DNA from: JAJFHI01 sp050633705
GTDB lineage: Bacteria; Pseudomonadota; Alphaproteobacteria; Rhizobiales; Hyphomicrobiaceae
NCBI GenBank assembly: GCA_050633705.1
Contig: JBOEGZ010000001.1
Location: 248,001-312,000, forward strand
Direction: 5' to 3'
Length of the DNA stretch: 64,000 bases
This document shows, piece after piece, positions 25,814-35,204 of the stretch. Position 1 is the stretch's first letter. Every line of letters begins with the position of its first letter. Made by a program: the position numbers and the translations under genes. The notes beneath the pieces were generated by a model. The model was not told the origin of the DNA, ran no database searches, and was given only the letters and a program-made list of their open reading frames with translations.

Positions 25814-26081
25814 GCCAAGCTGACACAACCAAATCGATACAATTTGAAATTGCTGATACAGCCTGGCGAACCAGTGCGTGACTAAGAGGTCACAAGTGGT
25901 TTCAAATTCAAACGACTATGGCAGTGCACTGCAGATTTATCTTGTTCAAAACAAACCGACGCACATAGGTTTGGTTTGACCAAAAATGCATCAAATTCGT
26001 TTTTTCCTTGTTTCTCGTGCCCGTCTTTTGAGCATTGAACGATCGACATTGGCAAATGAAGTGACTGGAAGGACAGATGCG

Positions 26082-27431
26082 ATGCGAGCAACCGACACGG
26101 CGCATTTTCGATTTCGCGGCTCAAACGGCATTCAACTGTCATTCGTTGTTGCGCTTTCCATGGCGGTCTTAGGGTCAACTGGAGAGGCAATGGCGGGCTC
26201 TTTTGCCATTCGCGAGCAGTCTGTTTCGAGCCAGGGGGCATCATTTGCCGGTTCTGCTGCAGGTGGTGATTTGAGTTCAATTTTCTGGAACCCGGCGGCA
26301 GCGGGCGTCAAATCTGGGCTCAATACCGAGTCTCACTACTCATTGATCATTCCGCGCGCAAATATAGACGTCACGTCAGTTGAAAACACGATCGCGCCAA
26401 TTGAAAACGCGTTTCAATTTTTCAACGCGAAAAGCGGGAATATTGGCGATCTGGCGCTGGTTGGTGCGAGTTACGCAAATTATCAGCTCAATAGAAATCT
26501 CTGGTTGGGCTTCGGTCTGAATAGCCCGTTTGGTTTGTCGACCAAACCTGGTGACGCCAATTATCAAGGCGCCGTGCTGGGTCGCACCAACAAATTGCTT
26601 ACACTCAACGCCAACCCAACGATTGCTTACCAGGTGATGCCGGGTGTTTTGATCGGTGCGGGTTTGCAAGTGCAATGGGGTGATGCAACTCTAAGGTTTG
26701 CATCAGGCCTACCCAATGGTCCCTCGACATCGTTCGAAGGCGATGGTTGGGCGTTTGGTGGAACGGCAGGCATTTTGTTGCAACCAAACGCCGCCACCAG
26801 CATTGGACTTGGCTACCGGTCTCGTCTGACGCAAAATCTCGAGGGCCAATTCGACACCAATGCGAGAGGGTTCAATATCAATGCGGAAGCCGATCTTGAG
26901 CTGCCGGATATTGTGACATTCAGTATCAGACAGGCGGTCACGTCCAACACACGGTTGCTTGGTACTGTCGAATGGTCAAATTGGAGCCGCTTTAAGGATC
27001 TTGAAGTTATCGCGACGTCTCCAGGTGCCAGCATTTTAACCGGCCCGATTGCTTCAGGCACGCAGATTGCCAACATCCCAGCCAATTGGGACGATGGTTG
27101 GTTTTTCTCTTTGGGTGCAGAATACGATGTTTCGCCAAGCGTGACTGTGCGCGGTGGTGTCGCTTATGAGATTTCTCCAATGGGATCGCCTGAGCAACGC
27201 ATTGTGACAATCCCGGATAGCGATCGGGTTTGGCTGAGTGCTGGCACGACAATGAAAGTGTCGGAAAGCATGGAGCTTGATCTGGCTTATACGCATGTGT
27301 TCTTGGAGGATGGCGAATTTTCGCGCGAGACAGTTGCGACTTCGACAGGCTTGCCGCCACCGACAACGGTCGCGGGGACCACGAAAGCCAGAACGGACAT
27401 TCTTTCCCTAAGCCTGAAATCAAAATGGTGA
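26082..27431 (+). CDS. FadL/OmpP1/TodX-family outer membrane transporter
   Basis: Long-chain fatty acid or hydrophobic compound channel of the outer membrane. From the ATG at 26082 (GGAAGGAC upstream) it has about 449 residues. A signal peptide (SFVVALSMAVLGSTGEAMA) is followed by the FadL hatch start GSFAIREQSVSSQGASFAGSAAG. The hallmark FWNPAAAGVKSGLNTES comes next, then many amphipathic strands (NLWLGFGLNSPFGL, ATSIGLGYRSRL, SMELDLAYTHVF) ending in an aromatic-poor KSKW. The substrate is unknown. It is a single gene ending at a bidirectional terminator. Confidence 0.92.
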   Translation: MRATDTAHFRFRGSNGIQLSFVVALSMAVLGSTGEAMAGSFAIREQSVSSQGASFAGSAAGGDLSSIFWNPAAAGVKSGLNTESHYSLIIPRANIDVTSVENTIAPIENAFQFFNAKSGNIGDLALVGASYANYQLNRNLWLGFGLNSPFGLSTKPGDANYQGAVLGRTNKLLTLNANPTIAYQVMPGVLIGAGLQVQWGDATLRFASGLPNGPSTSFEGDGWAFGGTAGILLQPNAATSIGLGYRSRLTQNLEGQFDTNARGFNINAEADLELPDIVTFSIRQAVTSNTRLLGTVEWSNWSRFKDLEVIATSPGASILTGPIASGTQIANIPANWDDGWFFSLGAEYDVSPSVTVRGGVAYEISPMGSPEQRIVTIPDSDRVWLSAGTTMKVSESMELDLAYTHVFLEDGEFSRETVATSTGLPPPTTVAGTTKARTDILSLSLKSKW

Positions 27432-27453
27432 CTTCGGTTCGAATATGAAAAAT

Positions 27454-27493
27454 AAAAGCGGGTGCTTCGGTATATGAAGCATCCGCTTTTTTT
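27454..27493. terminator. Bidirectional terminator between convergent genes
   Basis: AAAAGCGGGTGCTTC (27454-27468) pairs with GAAGCATCCGCTTTT, with one G-T mismatch position. T-runs lie on both outer sides (TTTTTTT on plus; TTTTATTTTT on minus). It serves the FadL gene and the convergent minus-strand gene. Confidence 0.85.
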
Positions 27494-27558
27494 GTGGTCA
27501 CCACCCAGTTGGCGACCAGCCAATAATTCAATTTGAATTCAAGGTGCCTAAAGAGCTT

Positions 27559-28203
27559 TTAAGAAGCGTCGTCAGGGCTAGAGAGGTCAGGGAGTTCGGC
27601 AGGTGCACCACCCTGGTCAACTTCCAACTCGTGCATGACGGTATCGAGAATTGCAACCAACCGGGCACCCGCATTATCAAGGGCTGCTGCCATTGCCAAC
27701 GTCTTTTCAGATTGGACAGCATGTTGATGGCTTAAGGCGTATATTTTCGATGCATGCAGGGCGATGGCTTCGCAATTTTCTGGATCGACATCATTGGCCT
27801 GTAAAGTCCAGGCAAGCTCGTGCATATCTTCCGCGGCTTTTAGAATGCTCGAGCCAGTTTTGTCTGATGTTGGGCTCGCATCACCATCAATAGCGCCCAG
27901 AGCTTTACTTGCTTCGTCAGCTTTCGCGGTAGGCTTTTCGAACAATTCTTGTCGCGTTTCGCCGATAAACGTGTTTACGCTTTCGAGCTCAGATTTGAGT
28001 TGCCCGAGTAGCGCTGGAGGCTCACGTAACGACGTTTTTAATTTATCAATTGCATCTTCCAACAGTGCACTATCGAGACGACGTGCGCGGCGACCATGTT
28101 CGGCAAGGAACCAGCGCCCGCGTGCTGTTTCCAGTAGCGCTGTTTCAATCGCACGATATTCTTCGTCCGCATCTGGTGTTGTTGCGAGGTTCGATTGTTG
28201 CAT
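27559..28203 (-). CDS. Helical protein, possibly CheZ-like
   Basis: About 214 residues from the ATG at 28203 (MQQSNLATTPD), preceded by GGAAA. The N-terminal EYRAIETALLETARGRWFLAEHGRRARRLD motif is one I recall in unnamed Hyphomicrobiales proteins. The central and C-terminal parts are long helices (ILKAAEDMHELAWTLQAND and ENCEAIALHASKIYALSHQH). They resemble the helical hairpin of CheZ-type phosphatases, but the catalytic Gln pattern is not evident. No chemotaxis genes are nearby. Function unassigned. An in-frame upstream start at 28311 would overlap the divergent MFS gene. Confidence 0.65.
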   Translation of the reverse strand: MQQSNLATTPDADEEYRAIETALLETARGRWFLAEHGRRARRLDSALLEDAIDKLKTSLREPPALLGQLKSELESVNTFIGETRQELFEKPTAKADEASKALGAIDGDASPTSDKTGSSILKAAEDMHELAWTLQANDVDPENCEAIALHASKIYALSHQHAVQSEKTLAMAAALDNAGARLVAILDTVMHELEVDQGGAPAELPDLSSPDDAS

Positions 28204-28299
28204 GAGGTGTTTCCAGAAATCCTTTGTATCGACCTCAAAATTAGGCGATTCGAGCCGAAAAAAAGGTATGCAGAATTTAAAAGCAGGGGATAGGCCCGG

Positions 28300-29676
28300 G
28301 TGAGGGAACAAAACGTAGGTGAGGATGTGGTTGTTCGGTCACCGTCAGACAGCACGAAGCCAGTTGCTGGGGATAATAATCGCGCTCCAGTTGTGCTGGC
28401 GGGCTACGGCTGGCGGGTCGGCCTGTTCTATGGTGCGTTGTTTCTGATTTATGGTGTCCAGATCCCATTTATGCCGGTGTGGTTGGATTGGCGCGGCCTT
28501 TCGGCCCGCGAGATCGCATTTGTCGGGGCCGCTCCGTTTTTTCTTCGCGTTATCGTCTCGCCGTTGTTGGCGATGATCGCGGATCAAAAAGGCTCGCACC
28601 GGACAATGATTCTCGTCTTGGCGACGATGGCGCTTATGACAGCACTCGGGCTGTCGCAAACGTCCAACCATGACGTCGTTGTCCTGGTTTCGATCGTCTT
28701 GGCGATTTCGATGATTTCTATGATGCCTCTGACAGAGACCATTGCGGTAAAAGGCGTGCGTCACGGTGATCTCGACTATGGACGCATGCGCTTGTGGGGG
28801 TCAGCATCGTTTATTCTTGTCGGATTTATTGCTGGAGCGCTTGTCACTGAGTTTCAAGCCGGTGTTATCATTTGGTTGACCGCATTGGCATGTTTGGCAA
28901 CGTTGGTCTTTGGTTTCATTTTGCCAACGGCGCGTTTGTACACAGGGCCAAACAACAAGCTCACAGGTTTGCCGCCCGACGTGTCAGGTGAGGAAAAAAC
29001 CAAACAAAAAAAATCACATTCACCTCATTCGTTGTCGATGGGGATGGCAGCGGCGGCCCAGTTGGTGCGCCAGCCGATATTTTTCATGTTCCTTATTGCT
29101 GGCGGTACCATCCAGGCCTCCCACGCAACCTTTTACACGTTCGGGGCTTTGATTTGGCGCGACCAAGGCATCTCAGCCACTTGGATCGGTGGTCTGTGGG
29201 CCATAGGTGTGGTCGCTGAAATTCTTGTCTTTGCTTATGCACGCGACCTTTTTCGCGGTTGGGGTTGCTCTCAGAGTGAAGGCGTTATGGTATTGCTCAT
29301 CGCCGGTGCACTGGCGGCCGTTCTTCGTTGGGTGTTGATGAGTTTTGACCCATCACTTTGGTTTTTGGTGGTGTTGCAAATGCTGCACGGTTTAACTTAT
29401 GGCTGTGCCCATCTGGGTGCGATCCATTTCATGAGTGCAGCTATTCCAGAGCGAACCATGGGGACGGCTCAGGCGCTCTATGGTTCTGTGGCTGCAGGTA
29501 TTGCAATGGGGCTTGCAATGCTCGCGACGGGGCCGCTTTACGAGTGGTACGGCGGTGCCAGTTACCTTGCAATGGCCGCTTTGTCGATGTTTGGATTGGT
29601 CTTCAGTCTTGTCATTTGCCAGCGGTGGTCGGGTGGCGTGTTGCTTGCGGAAAATGCACCTAACCCCAAAGCTTAG
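28300..29676 (+). CDS. MFS transporter (HcaT/nucleoside-symporter-like)
   Basis: A 458-residue, 12-TM carrier starting with GTG at 28300. It resembles the MFS_1-like group including HcaT: the N-terminal FYGALFLIYGVQIPFMPVWLDWRGLSAREI, loop 2-3 DQKGSHR, and YGRMRLWGSASFI are characteristic. The charged central loop (EEKTKQKKSHSPHS) separates the two six-helix halves. The substrate is unknown. Its last 17 nt overlap the convergent epimerase gene. The start is divergent from the CheZ-like gene. Confidence 0.88.
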   Translation: MREQNVGEDVVVRSPSDSTKPVAGDNNRAPVVLAGYGWRVGLFYGALFLIYGVQIPFMPVWLDWRGLSAREIAFVGAAPFFLRVIVSPLLAMIADQKGSHRTMILVLATMALMTALGLSQTSNHDVVVLVSIVLAISMISMMPLTETIAVKGVRHGDLDYGRMRLWGSASFILVGFIAGALVTEFQAGVIIWLTALACLATLVFGFILPTARLYTGPNNKLTGLPPDVSGEEKTKQKKSHSPHSLSMGMAAAAQLVRQPIFFMFLIAGGTIQASHATFYTFGALIWRDQGISATWIGGLWAIGVVAEILVFAYARDLFRGWGCSQSEGVMVLLIAGALAAVLRWVLMSFDPSLWFLVVLQMLHGLTYGCAHLGAIHFMSAAIPERTMGTAQALYGSVAAGIAMGLAMLATGPLYEWYGGASYLAMAALSMFGLVFSLVICQRWSGGVLLAENAPNPKA

Positions 29677-30670
29677 GAGAGGGTGGCGCAATCACTCCAT
29701 TGATTATGCGAAAGCCATGGGGGCGATCTTCAGCTAACAAAAGCGGGCCATCAAGGTCGACCCAGCGGGCATGTTGGGCAAGGAAAAACGCCGGTGCCAT
29801 TGCAAGGGATGTGGCGACCATACAGCCAACCATAACATCAAATCCCAATGCTCTGGCACGCGATAACATCGTCAAGGCTTCAGTTAGCCCTCCCGTCTTA
29901 TCAAGTTTGATGTTGATGGCGTCATAGCGATTTCTTAGAGGTTTGAGGTCTTTGCTCGTGTGCGCGCTTTCGTCAGCACAAACGGGGACTGGGCGTTCAA
30001 TGTCTGCCAAAATGGTATCTTGTCCTGCAGGGAGAGGCTGTTCAATAAGTGCCATGTTCGACTGAGCCGCGGCAGCTAATAACATTGAAACATTTGCATC
30101 GGTCCAGGCTTCATTGGCATCGCCGATGAGTTCTGCATCTGGGCGTGCGCGGCGCACGGCCAGCATGCGCGCATCATCTCCTGCCCCCCCGAGTTTGAGC
30201 TTCAAACAAGTGTGTTGTGGAACACGGCCAGCGGCTTGCGCCATTGCTTCAGCCGAACTAAGGCTGAGTGTGAAGGCGGTCTGTCGCGGTTGCAGGTGGT
30301 CAAGCCCCAGGTTCACGTCCACGTCTGCTTGGGCTAACGGTGATACGCCGGATTGCTTTGCTTCTAAATCCCATAATGCACAATCCAATGCATTGCGGGC
30401 GGCACCGGCAGGAAGAAGATCTTCAAGGTCGTTGCGATTGGGGATGTTTTCTTGAAACGGCTTGATCGCCTTGATGACACCCTCAACAGTTTCACCATAG
30501 CGGGCATAAGGAACGGCTTCACCAAAACCCTTATGTTTGCCGTCGCTGATGCAAACTACGATGACGTCAGCAGCGGTTTTGACACCGCGTGAAATCACAA
30601 ACGGTTCCTTCAACAGCCAACGTTGCGTTTCAACAGTGAGGTGTTGGGCATGATTGTGCGTATTGGCCAT
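29660..30670 (-). CDS. dgcA: Enolase-superfamily epimerase (DgcA-like, dipeptide or N-acyl-glutamate epimerase)
   Basis: A 336-residue enolase-superfamily enzyme of the muconate-lactonizing subgroup. The capping N-domain (LLKEPFVISRG, FGEAVPYARYGET) is followed by a barrel with KLKLGG (catalytic Lys pair), metal ligands in DANEAW, IEQPLP and CADESAHT, and the opposite-face Lys in NIKLDKTGGL. This ligand set matches L-Ala-D/L-Glu epimerases and DgcA N-acetyl-D-glutamate racemases. The usual dgcN partner is not beside it, so the exact substrate is open. It lies 26 nt after the large coiled-coil gene on the same strand. Confidence 0.85.
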   Translation of the reverse strand: MANTHNHAQHLTVETQRWLLKEPFVISRGVKTAADVIVVCISDGKHKGFGEAVPYARYGETVEGVIKAIKPFQENIPNRNDLEDLLPAGAARNALDCALWDLEAKQSGVSPLAQADVDVNLGLDHLQPRQTAFTLSLSSAEAMAQAAGRVPQHTCLKLKLGGAGDDARMLAVRRARPDAELIGDANEAWTDANVSMLLAAAAQSNMALIEQPLPAGQDTILADIERPVPVCADESAHTSKDLKPLRNRYDAINIKLDKTGGLTEALTMLSRARALGFDVMVGCMVATSLAMAPAFFLAQHARWVDLDGPLLLAEDRPHGFRIINGVIAPPSPKLWG

Positions 30671-30696
30671 TTTTTGTGGCAGAGCAAAGCTCGCTC

Positions 30697-33600
30697 TTAA
30701 ACGATCCGACCTGCGGCATGGGCTAAGAACAAATAGACCCGGCCGGTTTCAGCCATCATGTGTTGTTCCGTCGTCCGTCCCGAAGAATCTTGTTGTTCCG
30801 CGACGGCAATAATGCGTTCAAAGTCGGTGATGTATTGGCGAACCGCTTGCTGCAGGTTCACGTCCGATTGTAACCGTGATGCCAAATCGTCAAACGCGAC
30901 ACGACCATCCATTGAATAGAGACTGCGCACCATGACGCCACGTTGGCCAGTTCTGACGCGCGCCCAAATTGCAGCCGCCGTCGCGGCATCCAGAGCCTGG
31001 GCAATAACATCGACATCAAAACCATTTCCAGTGGCCGTGTCGCGACCATCATCACCCAATGAGGCCCGCTGCAATAAATCGCCAAGCGACCAACCGCTAC
31101 CAGATGCTTTAGCCGTGCTCTGGTGTGCTGGCTGATGTCCAGGAGTTGGAGCGGCTGCGGCCGGTGGTGACGTCCGCGTTTTGATTTGCTCATTTATCGT
31201 TGAGCTTAGGCTGCTTAAAACACGTTTTGGCTGTGTTGCTGGCGCGGGCTCTGGTGTTGGGGCAGGGGCGCCGGCCAAAGCAGGTGAAGCAGGCTTTAGT
31301 GCACTTGCAGGTGCGGGAGGGTTTGGCGCCATGCGAACATCTCGATTACCTGCTTCACGCGCTGTCAGTTGAGACAGCTGGTCTAATGCGCGCAGTTGAT
31401 CTTCTAAAGCCAATCGCATGGCTTCGGTGTTTTCGCGCGTTGCGACAGGTATTTGATCAAGTTGGGCTTTCAAGCGTGCTTGCTCATTGGCAATGTCTTG
31501 TGCGGCGGTTGCAGCACGTTGGCGAACATCCTCTGATGTCTCGTCGAGGCGTGTCGACAGCGAGCCGATATGGGTCGCAACTTCATTTGAAACGGTTGCA
31601 AAGCGTTGGCGCAATTCTGCCAATGCGCGATCGCTTTCAGCCGCACTTTCGGAACGCAACTGATTGAGGCTTTCCAGCGTGGCTTTGTGTTGAGAAACAG
31701 CACCATCACGCAGCTCCTCAGCAACCGCACGGGCGCGAGTTTCAGCTTCAGAGATGGAGCCTTCAATGGAGTTTGAGTAACCCGACATAAACGAGCCGAA
31801 TTCGTCGGCTTTGCCAGACAGGCGATCCAGTGTCGAAGCAATCTCTGAATGGCGGTTTTGCAAGGTCGTGTCGATCTTATAGTTTGCAGTTTCCAGCGAG
31901 TTCGCCGCCTTCATAATGGATTGGCCTTGCGTTTCGAACCGATTTGTTACCGTGTTGATCTGACCGAGAAGGTTTTCAGAGACATTGCGCAACATTTCTG
32001 ATTGACCCGCGAGACCTTCAATCGCTTTCAAAGATTGACGCGTTATATTCTCGCTTGAGCGACGCACGGCATTGACGCCGTGGTTGATGGATTCATCAAG
32101 ATCGTTGGCCTGCAGTGTGATCGTGGTTTTGAATGTTTTTGCATGTTGTTCAAGAGCGCTGGTCAATGCAGCCGCGCGTTCACTGACAGCGCTGTCGATC
32201 GCGGAAGTTGATTTCTGGATTGAGTTATCAAACAACTCAAGTCGTGAATTGAAGGCTTCGTCCAAAGCTTTGGTGCGTTCGATGAGTTTGCTATCCAGAC
32301 TATCGGCGCGGTTGGACAACGCTGAATCAAGGGCGCGTGCATATTCTTCGAACACAGCCTGAAGATTGTCGGTACGCGTGCTCATTGATGTGTCGATGGT
32401 ATCCATCGATTTTTCAAAGGCTTTTTGAATTTGCTCGCTGCGGGCACCAAGAGCTTCGGCCAGAGCACCTGTGTAGTCCTCCAGCATGCCTTGCATTTCG
32501 TCGGTTCGTTTGCCAAGCGCACCACCGAGAGCGCCAGTGTATTGCTCCAGCATACCTTGCATGTTCTCGGTCCGATCGCCGAGTGTCGTATCAAGGGCTT
32601 CAGCGTGGTCGGTTAGCACGGTCTGTAAAGCTTCTGTTCGCGTGCCAAGCGAGGTTTCCAATTTATCAGCGCTGACCGATAGCGCACCCTCGAGTGACGT
32701 GAGGTTTTCACCCGCGCCTTGAATGATCTGTGCCAGCTTGATTTGTTGGCTTGAGAGTTTTTCAATTAAATGTGGAACATCAGAACCCAGCTCTTGAAGC
32801 GTGGTTGTGACGCGTTCAGACGTATTGAGCAATGCGTGACGCTCGCCTGAGAGTTCTTGAATGAGGTTGCGAATTTTGCGTTCGTTTTCTTCGTACGCGT
32901 TCTCTAATTCGGAAACTTCGTTGTGCACCATAGCTTCGAGCTCACTGGCGCGTCCAATGGCTTGACTGACAGCGTCGTTCATAAACGACACCTGACGGCG
33001 CACAGCTTGTCCGAGCGTTGCGACCGACTGTTCAGCCATGCGATCAGGTTCAGCGAGGCGAATTGCAACCTCTGTCATGGTTGACGACCGCAAGCGTAGT
33101 TCTTCTGAACGCCAAGCCAAAAGCGCCAAAAACCAAATCACAGCAATCGGCACGATTACGGCCGTGAGCACAAGAAACGTAATTGGCTGTTGCAACACCG
33201 AGGTGAAACCTATTTCAGGCGTTGTTCGTGACGCAAGAATGACCCAGGTAAAGGCGAGACCGGCAACACTCCACAGCGCTGAGGCAATGGAGGCATATCG
33301 AAACGGTTTGTTCGATGGTTTTTGATCAAGGGCATAAATCAACCCGCCAATGGATGGCGCATCGTCATTTGCCGCAACACGTCCGCGAACGGGACCTGCA
33401 GGACGCCGACGCGAGACGCGGCGGCGTCCGTCACGGTCGACATCATTTTCTTGATCCGCGCCGTCGGCAGTTGTTTGCTGAGAAGGTTTTTTGTCAACCT
33501 TCTCCTCGCCACGTGCCAGTTCTTCCGGAGCCGGTTCGCTAAGCTCTAGCTTGGCTGCTGCACTGCCTGTTGCCTTCAGTGAACTCATTGGTGAGGCAAT

Positions 33601-33930
33601 CGAAACAGGACCAGTTGTTTTGCTGATGGCGGGCGCCTTTGGCGCTGGCGGCGTAGGTGTTGAGGCTTGGGTTGAGGCGGCGGACTTCTGTTTTCCCGAT
33701 GGTTTGAGGATTGGTGGTGGCGCCTTTTTTACTTTTCCAGACCCGGTTTCTTTTGTTGGCGGTTTCGTATCGGCTGCCTTTTTGGCGCCCGTGCCTGCAA
33801 GTTTCGGCAACGGCGGCGGCGTCTGCCCAGCCGTCTTCGAAGACAGCTTCTCGGACTGATTTTTCTTCATCATCGCGGCTAAAGGATTTGTCGTATCCAA
33901 AGCTGCGTTTTTCTTCTTGTCTTGCGCCAT
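30697..33930 (-). CDS. Giant membrane-anchored coiled-coil protein with apolipoprotein-like repeats (GPR/TipN-like)
   Basis: 1077 residues. Residues 1-205 are disordered, rich in Lys, Pro, Ala and Thr, with a basic RRRVSRRRPAGPVRGR patch. Two TM segments lie at about 213-234 and 249-272. The rest is a very long helical region from 280 to about 880. Inside it, residues 428-603 form eight consecutive 22-residue repeats. A Pro/Ala linker and a compact C-terminal domain (about 960-1077: GSGWSLGDLLQRA, AIWARVRTGQRGVMVRSLY, ETGRVYLFLAHAAGRIV) follow. The layout resembles Growth Pole Ring protein of Agrobacterium and TipN of Caulobacter, both polar scaffolds. The assignment is by architecture and is inferred. 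Confidence 0.8.
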   Translation of the reverse strand: MAQDKKKNAALDTTNPLAAMMKKNQSEKLSSKTAGQTPPPLPKLAGTGAKKAADTKPPTKETGSGKVKKAPPPILKPSGKQKSAASTQASTPTPPAPKAPAISKTTGPVSIASPMSSLKATGSAAAKLELSEPAPEELARGEEKVDKKPSQQTTADGADQENDVDRDGRRRVSRRRPAGPVRGRVAANDDAPSIGGLIYALDQKPSNKPFRYASIASALWSVAGLAFTWVILASRTTPEIGFTSVLQQPITFLVLTAVIVPIAVIWFLALLAWRSEELRLRSSTMTEVAIRLAEPDRMAEQSVATLGQAVRRQVSFMNDAVSQAIGRASELEAMVHNEVSELENAYEENERKIRNLIQELSGERHALLNTSERVTTTLQELGSDVPHLIEKLSSQQIKLAQIIQGAGENLTSLEGALSVSADKLETSLGTRTEALQTVLTDHAEALDTTLGDRTENMQGMLEQYTGALGGALGKRTDEMQGMLEDYTGALAEALGARSEQIQKAFEKSMDTIDTSMSTRTDNLQAVFEEYARALDSALSNRADSLDSKLIERTKALDEAFNSRLELFDNSIQKSTSAIDSAVSERAAALTSALEQHAKTFKTTITLQANDLDESINHGVNAVRRSSENITRQSLKAIEGLAGQSEMLRNVSENLLGQINTVTNRFETQGQSIMKAANSLETANYKIDTTLQNRHSEIASTLDRLSGKADEFGSFMSGYSNSIEGSISEAETRARAVAEELRDGAVSQHKATLESLNQLRSESAAESDRALAELRQRFATVSNEVATHIGSLSTRLDETSEDVRQRAATAAQDIANEQARLKAQLDQIPVATRENTEAMRLALEDQLRALDQLSQLTAREAGNRDVRMAPNPPAPASALKPASPALAGAPAPTPEPAPATQPKRVLSSLSSTINEQIKTRTSPPAAAAPTPGHQPAHQSTAKASGSGWSLGDLLQRASLGDDGRDTATGNGFDVDVIAQALDAATAAAIWARVRTGQRGVMVRSLYSMDGRVAFDDLASRLQSDVNLQQAVRQYITDFERIIAVAEQQDSSGRTTEQHMMAETGRVYLFLAHAAGRIV
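32122..32649 (-). repeat. Eight tandem 66-bp units coding 22-residue apolipoprotein-like repeats
   Basis: Codons 428-603 of the coiled-coil gene divide into eight contiguous 22-residue units with no insertions. Each begins with L/M/F/V-(G/S/N)-x-R-(T/S/A), has Leu/Met/Ile at about position 8 followed by Gln or Asp, and ends in A-(L/I)-(D/G)-x-x. The pattern gives an 11-residue double period like exchangeable apolipoproteins. Confidence 0.85.
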
Positions 33931-34537
33931 ACGTTTTATCCGCCCTGGAGCACGCGTTAAAAATACGGCTCCCCCAACCCAGTCATAGCGAATGCCAGGC
34001 GGGTCTCAAACTGGTTTTCAACGCTTATAAAGGGTTTTAATGCGTTGAATCAGCAACCTGGAACGCCATGGTCACGCACTTAACACTGGTATTTAGGTTT
34101 TTGGGCGAAAGGAAGATCGTTTCTTAATTGAAAATGCCGCAGGAATTCGTTCGCCAATCGCAACGATCTTATAATGATCAGAGCGGATCAATTAATATGT
34201 ACTCTGACGAATCTAAGGGGTAAAAAGTCGGTTTTTAACGGGCTAGGATGAGGCAGTAAGCCAATTAACGCGCCTTCAGATCGCGGTTCTCGGGTTTTCT
34301 GACGCCATCAAGGCCCAGATGCGGGGCTCAGGATTTGGCTGATGCGCGCTTATGAAACCGCGTCGAGCGACAAATGCGGTTATTGAGATATTGATAGTTT
34401 GCACACAACCCGTCTCATTGATTTTACCAAACCGAAGCTACTTTCTGTCAGGTTCAGGCTCTCGTTAATCGATCGCTGAGGACGTTGGTGTTCTTGGTTT
34501 GACGTTGTCCGCACCAAGAGTATTGAAAGTGGCAATA
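33931..34537. other. Divergent intergenic region between coiled-coil gene and HPt gene
   Basis: About 600 nt with no supportable gene and lower GC between 34100 and 34260. It contains the imperfect palindrome GATCTTATAATGATC near 34168, and TTAA tetramers without the 7-nt CtrA spacing. It should hold both promoters. Confidence 0.4.
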
Positions 34538-34948
34538 ATGGACCCTGAGATTGCCCTGGAGGCAGAAGAGCAGAGTACGAAGCCTTGCGACGCATGGCCG
34601 GATATTCGCCAACGCGCTGAATCCCCAATAGATTTTGATCATCTTGCAAGATACACATTAGGTGAACGTGACCTTGAGCGGGAAATTCTCAACCTGTTTT
34701 CTGACCACCTTCCAATAACGATGTCCAAACTGAAAGCGGCCGCATCAGCCAAAGATTGGCGCGTTGCAGCTCATAGTTTGAAGGGATCGGCACGCGCTGT
34801 TGGCGCGTGGCGTTTGGCAGAGCATGCTGCTTTGGCTGAAAAAATTGACTTTCCAGACGATCAGACGGCTGTTGATGATGCTGTTAGAAATCTCGAGGCG
34901 GCGGCGGGCGAAGCGCGAACATTTGTTTGCAAACTGACGGATGCTTAG
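34538..34948 (+). CDS. HPt-domain phosphotransfer protein
   Basis: A 136-residue single HPt protein from the ATG at 34538. The four-helix domain spans about residues 31-130: FDHLARYTLGERDLEREILNLF, then the phosphorylatable His79 in AAHSLKGSARAVGA and the following helix LAEHAALAEKIDF. It relays phosphate between a hybrid kinase receiver and a response regulator. No kinase is adjacent. It is divergent from the large coiled-coil gene, so a role in polarity or cell-cycle signalling is possible but inferred. It is not ChpT, which is a dimeric pseudo-kinase. Confidence 0.85.
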   Translation: MDPEIALEAEEQSTKPCDAWPDIRQRAESPIDFDHLARYTLGERDLEREILNLFSDHLPITMSKLKAAASAKDWRVAAHSLKGSARAVGAWRLAEHAALAEKIDFPDDQTAVDDAVRNLEAAAGEARTFVCKLTDA

Positions 34949-35204
34949 GCTTACGGGGCATTTGACCTTGTGATTCTCGAATATCGCCCGGTCGCTGTGC
35001 AGTCTCGGAAATATCGCCTCTCAAAATACCATCTCCCAGTTGTGGTTTTGCCAATCTCGAATTGCCCGTTTCAGATTGGCCCAGGGGGATAGCCGCTTTT
35101 CCCAAAACACGTTATGAGCCTTTTGCCTTTCATGCGGCCTGTGCCGCGTCAGGCGCAATGATGGATGCGCCTGTGAGAAACTCTGAGGAGCCTGACAGAC
35201 CAAG

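Noticed and set aside
34538..34948. HPt protein as ChpT, the partner of CckA
   Set aside because: ChpT is a pseudo-histidine-kinase dimer of about 220-250 residues with a degenerate ATPase domain; this is a single HPt domain.
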